Both the position numbers and the translations under genes were made by a program. A stretch of DNA of 33,346 nucleotides from CAYFJV01 sp964460605 (GTDB lineage Archaea; Nanobdellota; Nanobdellia; Woesearchaeales; GW2011-AR9): assembly GCA_964460605.1 (NCBI GenBank), contig CAYWPT010000007.1:1-33346 (forward strand). Direction: 5' to 3'. Of the stretch, positions 29,616 through 33,346 are shown in pieces. Numbering within the stretch: position 1 is the stretch's first letter; every line of letters starts with the position of its first letter. The notes beneath the pieces were generated by a model. It was not told the origin of the DNA and ran no database searches. It worked only from the letters and a program-made list of their open reading frames with translations.

Positions 29616-30383
29616 CTACTTCTTCTTCACAGGTGCATCAACACCAAATGCGCGAAGAATTTCTAAAGGTACAGCAAAAATCACAGTATTGCTCTGATCA
29701 CTGCTCATATCATTAATACTCTGTAAAGTACGCAGATGTAAGGCACCAGGAGCCAATGCTAATGTTTTAGCAGCCTTTGCCATGTTGTTCGCAGCAGCAA
29801 CTTCTCCTTCAGCTTTAATGATCACGGCACGTCTTTCACGGTCAGCTTCTGCTTCTTTAGCCATGGTACGTTTCATATCATTTGGTAATTCAATATGTTT
29901 TAGATCTACTGAAGTCACTAAAATCCCCCATGGGTCTGAAGCTTTATCTACAATTTGTTGAATACGCTTAGAAAGCTGATCTCTTTGATTCAATAACTCA
30001 TCTAAGGTTACTTCACCAACTAAATCTCTCATAGTAGTTTGTGATAATTGTGATACTGCATGAAAATAGTTCTCAACTTCTAAAATTGACTTTTTTGTAT
30101 CTCTAATCTTAAAGTAAAGTACAGCATTAACTCGAACAGAAACATTATCTTTGGTGATACAATCTTGATCAGGTACATCAACTGTACGTACTCTTTGATC
30201 AACTCTTTCCCAACTTTGAACTACTGGGATAACTACTCGTAAGCCAGGTTGCATAATCCCCGCATATTTCCCTAAAGTAAATTTTACTCCTCTTTCATAT
30301 TCCTTTACAATCTTCAATCCTGATAGTACTAATATAACTAATAAAAATACTAATGGATTCAATAATACCCACAATAATGCCAT
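29616..30383 (-). CDS. Stomatin/prohibitin-like SPFH membrane protein
   Basis: 255 residues from ATG 30383, chosen over an upstream GTG because GGAGGG lies 10 nt before it and the membrane helix starts right after. One N-terminal span (ALLWVLLNPLVFLLVILVLS), then the SPFH domain: VKEYERGVKFTLGKYAGIMQPGL is seen at about residues 27-49, RVRTVDVPDQDCITKDNV, and the long helical EAEADRERRAVIIKAEGEVA typical of bacterial/archaeal stomatins, ending with VIFAVPLEILRAF. Forms membrane-bound oligomeric rings. The usual neighbour NfeD protease is not present here. Divergent from the Na/Pi gene. Confidence 0.93.
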   Translation of the reverse strand: MALLWVLLNPLVFLLVILVLSGLKIVKEYERGVKFTLGKYAGIMQPGLRVVIPVVQSWERVDQRVRTVDVPDQDCITKDNVSVRVNAVLYFKIRDTKKSILEVENYFHAVSQLSQTTMRDLVGEVTLDELLNQRDQLSKRIQQIVDKASDPWGILVTSVDLKHIELPNDMKRTMAKEAEADRERRAVIIKAEGEVAAANNMAKAAKTLALAPGALHLRTLQSINDMSSDQSNTVIFAVPLEILRAFGVDAPVKKK

Positions 30384-30453
30384 CTTTAAAAACCCTCCAA
30401 TATAATTCAAATAAAATATTCTCACAAGTATTTAAATCTTCTTTATGAAAGTG

Positions 30454-30462
30454 TTTATATAC
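30454..30462 (+). promoter_or_regulatory. TATA box of the Na/Pi gene
   Basis: TTTATATAC 39-47 nt before ATG 30501; initiation is predicted about 20 nt before the start codon. Confidence 0.5.
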
Positions 30463-30500
30463 AAGTAAAAAAAATTATTCAAAAAATTAAGTGTGGATAA

Positions 30501-31589
30501 ATGAGAAAAAGAGATTTAATTCAAAGAATTGTTCTTGCATTTATTATTCTTTACATATTTTTGCTAAGTATTAAACTGATGGGTGGTGCTTTCAAATTAT
30601 TCGGGGCTGATTTTGCTACAGCATTAATTAATTTTACAGATAATCCTTTCATTGGTATTTTTGTGGGTATTTTAGCAACTGCAATGGTACAAAGTTCATC
30701 TTTGAGTACTTCTGTTGTTGTTGGTTTAGTAGCAAGTGGTGCTTTGACTATCCCTAACGCAATTCCTATCATAATGGGCGCAAATATTGGGACAAGTATC
30801 ACAAACACCATTGTTTCTCTTGCACATATTACTAAAAAAGGGGAATTTAAGAACGCTTTTGAAGTGGCAACAGTACATGATTTTTTTAATTTTATTGTTG
30901 TATTATTCTTTTTTCCTATAGAGATTATTTTTCACCCTTTAGAGAGAATGGCTACCTTACTTACAGCTTCTTTGGTGGGCACATCATCTAGTATTGATTT
31001 TTTTAACCCCTTAGATTATATTTTAAAACCAGTTACTAATTATATTAAATATTCTTTTGGTGAAAATCCATTGTACATAGTAATTTTCTCTGTAGTTTTA
31101 CTTTTCTATTCTTTACATTATTTTAGTAAAATTATGAAACCTTTAGCAGAATCAGAATTTAAACATAAACTCAATGAACATATTTTTTCAAGTCCAGGTA
31201 GGACTTTTGTTTTTGGAGCAGGATTAACAGTTTTAGTACAAAGTAGTTCTATTAGTACTTCTTTAGCGGTGCCTTTGGCTGGTGTTGGGATAGTTTCTGT
31301 TGAGAGTATTTTTCCTTTTATTTTGGGCGCAAATATCGGAACTACTATTACTGCTATGCTTGCAGGTTTGGCAACTTCATCAACTGCTGCAGTGACTGTT
31401 GCTTTGGTACATCTGTTATTCAACGTTTTTGGCTCAGCATTAGTGTATCCGTTTAGAAAATATCCAATTCACATGTCAAGATCTCTTACACAACTTTCTC
31501 TAAAAAATAGGGCATTACCAATAGCTTATATTATTAGTATATTCTATATCTTACCTTTTGTTCTAATATTTGTAATCAGATGGTTTTAA
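30501..31589 (+). CDS. Na+/phosphate symporter family protein (PNaS/NptA type)
   Basis: 362 residues, about nine spans. Two inverted repeats carry the family signature: MVQSSSLSTSVVVGLVASGA followed by PIIMGANIGTSITNT, and VLVQSSSISTSLAVPLAG followed by PFILGANIGTTITAML. These QSSS...GANIGT repeats bind sodium and phosphate in SLC34-type transporters. The C-terminal PhoU-like domain found in many bacterial members is absent. Probably takes up inorganic phosphate; other anions are possible. Confidence 0.92.
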   Translation: MRKRDLIQRIVLAFIILYIFLLSIKLMGGAFKLFGADFATALINFTDNPFIGIFVGILATAMVQSSSLSTSVVVGLVASGALTIPNAIPIIMGANIGTSITNTIVSLAHITKKGEFKNAFEVATVHDFFNFIVVLFFFPIEIIFHPLERMATLLTASLVGTSSSIDFFNPLDYILKPVTNYIKYSFGENPLYIVIFSVVLLFYSLHYFSKIMKPLAESEFKHKLNEHIFSSPGRTFVFGAGLTVLVQSSSISTSLAVPLAGVGIVSVESIFPFILGANIGTTITAMLAGLATSSTAAVTVALVHLLFNVFGSALVYPFRKYPIHMSRSLTQLSLKNRALPIAYIISIFYILPFVLIFVIRWF

Positions 31590-31602
31590 TCCAATGAATC
31601 CC

Positions 31603-31668
31603 ACCAGTGCTAAGAAATTTTAAATTTCTTGCACATAAAATTTCCTATTTAATTGTGTATTCACTGGT
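31603..31668. other. Folded convergent spacer, possible bidirectional terminator
   Basis: ACCAGTG (31603-31609) pairs with CACTGGT (31662-31668), enclosing a near-perfect AT hairpin AAGAAATTT/AAATTTCTT (31612-31630) and a weaker CACA/TGTG arm. It lies between the convergent Na/Pi gene and the Cys-rich lipoprotein, so a shared terminator is the simplest reading; its branched form resembles the 364-416 element. Confidence 0.35.
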
Positions 31669-31701
31669 TGTGGTTACGGGTATTTTGAAAAAATAAAAAA
31701 A

Positions 31702-32286
31702 TTATGAGCATTGCTCATTAATGCTTTCTACAGTTAATGTGAATTCTATGGAAGCAATTTGTGGATGAGTGATGATATCACTTGTCTCGCCAACTGTTAA
31801 AGTAACAACTTCTTCAGCAATAATCCTCCCATAATTTTTCTTAAGTAATTTAACTGCGACTAATGTTTCTTCTTGCATACAATAATCTGCGCTTGAGACT
31901 AGTTTCCATTCTAATGCGCCTGCTGCAGTATAACTCCCTTGGCCACGTGACAATGTTAATTCGTCTCCATCGCTTGTACTTATTATAACTGTATCAAAGT
32001 TGCAAGTGATATCGCAAGAACTTTCTGTATCATATAATGTTGTCAATTTTTGACATTCATTGTCAATACACAATAATCCAGTTTCACATCCACTATTTTC
32101 TGAACAACTTGTATCCTCTAAAATCTCAATCTCTTCTTCAATTTCCTCTATCTCTTCTATGTTTTCTTCAACCTCTGGGATTGATTCTTCATTAATTACT
32201 AAAATGGCTTCGCCTGAACCACTTCCACAAGAAACAAGAAGACTAATTGTTAAGATTAAAATTAAACTAATAATATATTTCTTCAT
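31702..32286 (-). CDS. Cys-rich lipoprotein
   Basis: 194 residues. The signal ends ISLLVSC, lipobox Cys20. An acidic Glu/Ile repeat region (about 35-57) is followed by a Cys-rich knot SCSENSGCETGLLCIDNECQ, spaced like small EGF/Dickkopf-type disulfide modules, and then a beta-rich domain (STSDGDELTLSRGQGSYTA, LTVGETSDIITHPQIASIEF) with three more Cys. Anchored outside the cell; function unknown. A strong GGGAGGTGA ribosome site precedes the ATG. Confidence 0.8.
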   Translation of the reverse strand: MKKYIISLILILTISLLVSCGSGSGEAILVINEESIPEVEENIEEIEEIEEEIEILEDTSCSENSGCETGLLCIDNECQKLTTLYDTESSCDITCNFDTVIISTSDGDELTLSRGQGSYTAAGALEWKLVSSADYCMQEETLVAVKLLKKNYGRIIAEEVVTLTVGETSDIITHPQIASIEFTLTVESINEQCS

Positions 32287-32344
32287 AATAAACTCACCTC
32301 CCTTTTGAAATTGAAAAGAAGTATAAATAGTTTTAGATAAAGAA

Positions 32345-32353
32345 GTATTTAAG
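32345..32353 (+). promoter_or_regulatory. TATA box of the ArsC-like gene
   Basis: GTATTTAAG, 23-31 nt before ATG 32376; the AAGG immediately before the ATG is too close for a ribosome site, so a leaderless start is likely. Confidence 0.5.
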
Positions 32354-32375
32354 TGACCTTCATTTTAGTTAAGGT

Positions 32376-32720
32376 ATGAAAATATATTTTAACCCAAGGT
32401 GTTCCAAGTGTAGGATTGCAGATAAGTATTTACAAGAACGGGATATAGATGTTGAAAAAGTACTTTACCTAGAAGAAAGTATTGCAAAAGGGCAGTTAAA
32501 AGAAATTCTTTCAAAAGGCTTAACGTTAGACGCAACCCTAAGGAAAAAAGAGGGTGAATACAAAAAATTTATTGAGGGAAAAGAATTAACAGAAGATGAA
32601 ATCTTTAATGTGATTATTAAACATCCTAAAATCTTACAAAGACCAATTATTGTTGCTAAAGAGAAAGCAATTGTTGCAAGAGACGACAGTTCTTTAGAGA
32701 AAGCTAAATCATTAATTTAG
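32376..32720 (+). CDS. ArsC/Spx-like thioredoxin-fold protein
   Basis: 114 residues. IYFNPRCSKCRIADKYLQER has the ArsC NPxC motif with a second Cys, giving CSKC as in Spx-type proteins; LQRPIIVAKEKAIVARD matches the conserved Arg-Pro substrate loop. Glutaredoxin-coupled arsenate reductases use one Cys and a triad of Arg residues, of which only part is seen, so arsenate reduction is possible but a redox-sensor or general thiol role is equally likely. No arsenic transporter is nearby. Confidence 0.85.
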   Translation: MKIYFNPRCSKCRIADKYLQERDIDVEKVLYLEESIAKGQLKEILSKGLTLDATLRKKEGEYKKFIEGKELTEDEIFNVIIKHPKILQRPIIVAKEKAIVARDDSSLEKAKSLI

Positions 32721-32749
32721 CTTTATTCTAGTTTTGTTCTATAGATAGA

Positions 32750-32758
32750 TTTAAATAC
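32750..32758 (+). promoter_or_regulatory. TATA box of the LamG gene
   Basis: TTTAAATAC, 23-31 nt before ATG 32781, with no Shine-Dalgarno sequence; leaderless type. Confidence 0.5.
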
Positions 32759-32780
32759 AAAAAAAAGTTATTTCTTCTAG

Positions 32781-33346
32781 ATGTCAAAGAGAGGTAGTAG
32801 AGTTAGATCTAGCAGGAAGAAAGCTTTAGCTAGAAAAAAAGCTACTCTCAGAAAGAAAAAAAATCAAACTTCTATGTTAAGTGCAACCTTCGCTGGCATT
32901 TTTATTATTGCAATAATCGCTGGAGTCATTTTCTTAGCAGTTAATGTTGAAGAACCAGTAGTTGGTCAAGCAGTTAATAATGGGGACCTTTGCTTAGATG
33001 TTCCTAATAGCGTACTCTACTTTTTCTCTGATGATAATAAGAATAGAGGAGATGGTTACTTTGGTGAAGCTCTTTATGAACGTGGAACTGGTGGGCAGTT
33101 TTCTACAAACGACATAGAAGCAGATTTTGCAAACGATTTTTCTATTGAGTTTTGGATAAAAGTAGATTCTCTTCCTAGCATAGGTACTCAAAATAATATT
33201 TTTATCTTTAAGCAAACTGCAGGAAATGAACCAACTGTAATGAAGATGTTTCTTAAATCAGATAAAACTCTTGGTTTTGAATATACATTAGATGGTGTTC
33301 TAGGCCCTTTAACACTTTATACAACTAACCTTTTTGCTCCAAACGG
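32781..33346 (+). CDS. Membrane-anchored LamG/concanavalin-like surface protein, N-terminal part (3' truncated by window)
   Basis: 188 residues are visible and the frame is open to the window end. A very basic start (MSKRGSRVRSSRKKALARKK) is followed by one span, SMLSATFAGIFIIAIIAGVI, then PVVGQAV, and an extracellular region in which DFSIEFWIKVDSLPS, FKQTAGNEP and LGFEYTLDGVLG match the LamG/laminin-G-like jelly roll. Such domains bind sugars or proteins on the cell surface; large proteins of this plan are common in DPANN archaea, where they may mediate host contact (inference). The basic Arg/Lys/Ser head resembles that of the 2552 membrane protein. Confidence 0.8.
   Translation, partial: MSKRGSRVRSSRKKALARKKATLRKKKNQTSMLSATFAGIFIIAIIAGVIFLAVNVEEPVVGQAVNNGDLCLDVPNSVLYFFSDDNKNRGDGYFGEALYERGTGGQFSTNDIEADFANDFSIEFWIKVDSLPSIGTQNNIFIFKQTAGNEPTVMKMFLKSDKTLGFEYTLDGVLGPLTLYTTNLFAPN

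Noticed and set aside
32994..33215. Minus-strand frame at the window end
   Set aside because: It lies opposite the clearly coding LamG frame and has no recognisable features.

Overview
The window looks like a chromosome segment of a small-genome, AT-rich archaeon of the DPANN type, most likely Woesearchaeota or Pacearchaeota. Archaeal markers are fibrillarin (FlpA), Trm5, archaeal FEN1 with a PCNA-binding tail, the tRNA-splicing endonuclease EndA, TrmI, BRE/TATA promoters and many apparently leaderless starts. The DPANN placement is an inference from the gene mix (bacterial-type DnaK/GrpE/DnaJ, a LamG surface protein with a basic N-terminus and one membrane segment, many tiny lineage-specific proteins, tight packing). 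No rRNA, IS element, CRISPR array or phage gene was seen.

Layout. 1-2.5 kb: end of trmI, a folded RNA-like spacer, dut, tRNA-Asn(GTT), small membrane and unknown proteins, a VOC protein and a small conserved basic protein. 2.5-4.2 kb: a small membrane protein, a mini zinc ribbon, a DUF368 lipid-carrier transporter and a possible ncRNA. 4.2-8.9 kb: a winged-helix regulator divergent from grpE-dnaK-HD protein-dnaJ. 9.3-14 kb: purB-purA-TIM-barrel-like protein, in which PurA carries an intact HAD phosphatase domain and PurB a degenerate HAD-like tail. 14-17.3 kb: glutaredoxin, nucleotidyltransferase-HEPN, thioredoxin reductase plus an exported Trx-like lipoprotein, ferredoxin and a small unknown. 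17.3-22.9 kb: an information-processing block on the minus strand (EndA; wHTH/long helix/nuclease-like protein, acylphosphatase-like protein, FEN1; Trm5; fibrillarin). 22.9-25.5 kb: glutaredoxin, MerT-like membrane protein, two cupredoxin lipoproteins and a ZIP-like membrane protein. 25.5-28.5 kb: four coupled sugar-phosphate genes (PfkB kinase, class II aldolase, RpiB, Rpe). 28.5-33.3 kb: YhaM-like OB-HD nuclease, stomatin, Na/Pi symporter-like protein, Cys-rich lipoprotein, ArsC-like protein and the start of a LamG surface protein.

The most interesting points are: (1) HAD-type C-terminal domains on two consecutive purine enzymes, one with the HAD signature residues and one apparently dead; (2) a fibrillarin with a 75-residue Arg/Gly/Asp/Ser-rich tail, recalling the eukaryotic GAR domain; (3) a tRNA gene whose TATA box sits about 28 bp from the mature 5' end, as expected for leaderless tRNA transcription; (4) a wHTH / about 138-residue charged helix / PD-(D/E)xK-like protein co-operonic with FEN1; (5) a palindromic candidate operator in front of the chaperone operon; (6) a cupredoxin-fold lipoprotein that has lost its copper ligands next to one that keeps them; (7) several folded intergenic RNA candidates. 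All functional statements come from reading translated sequence; no search was run.
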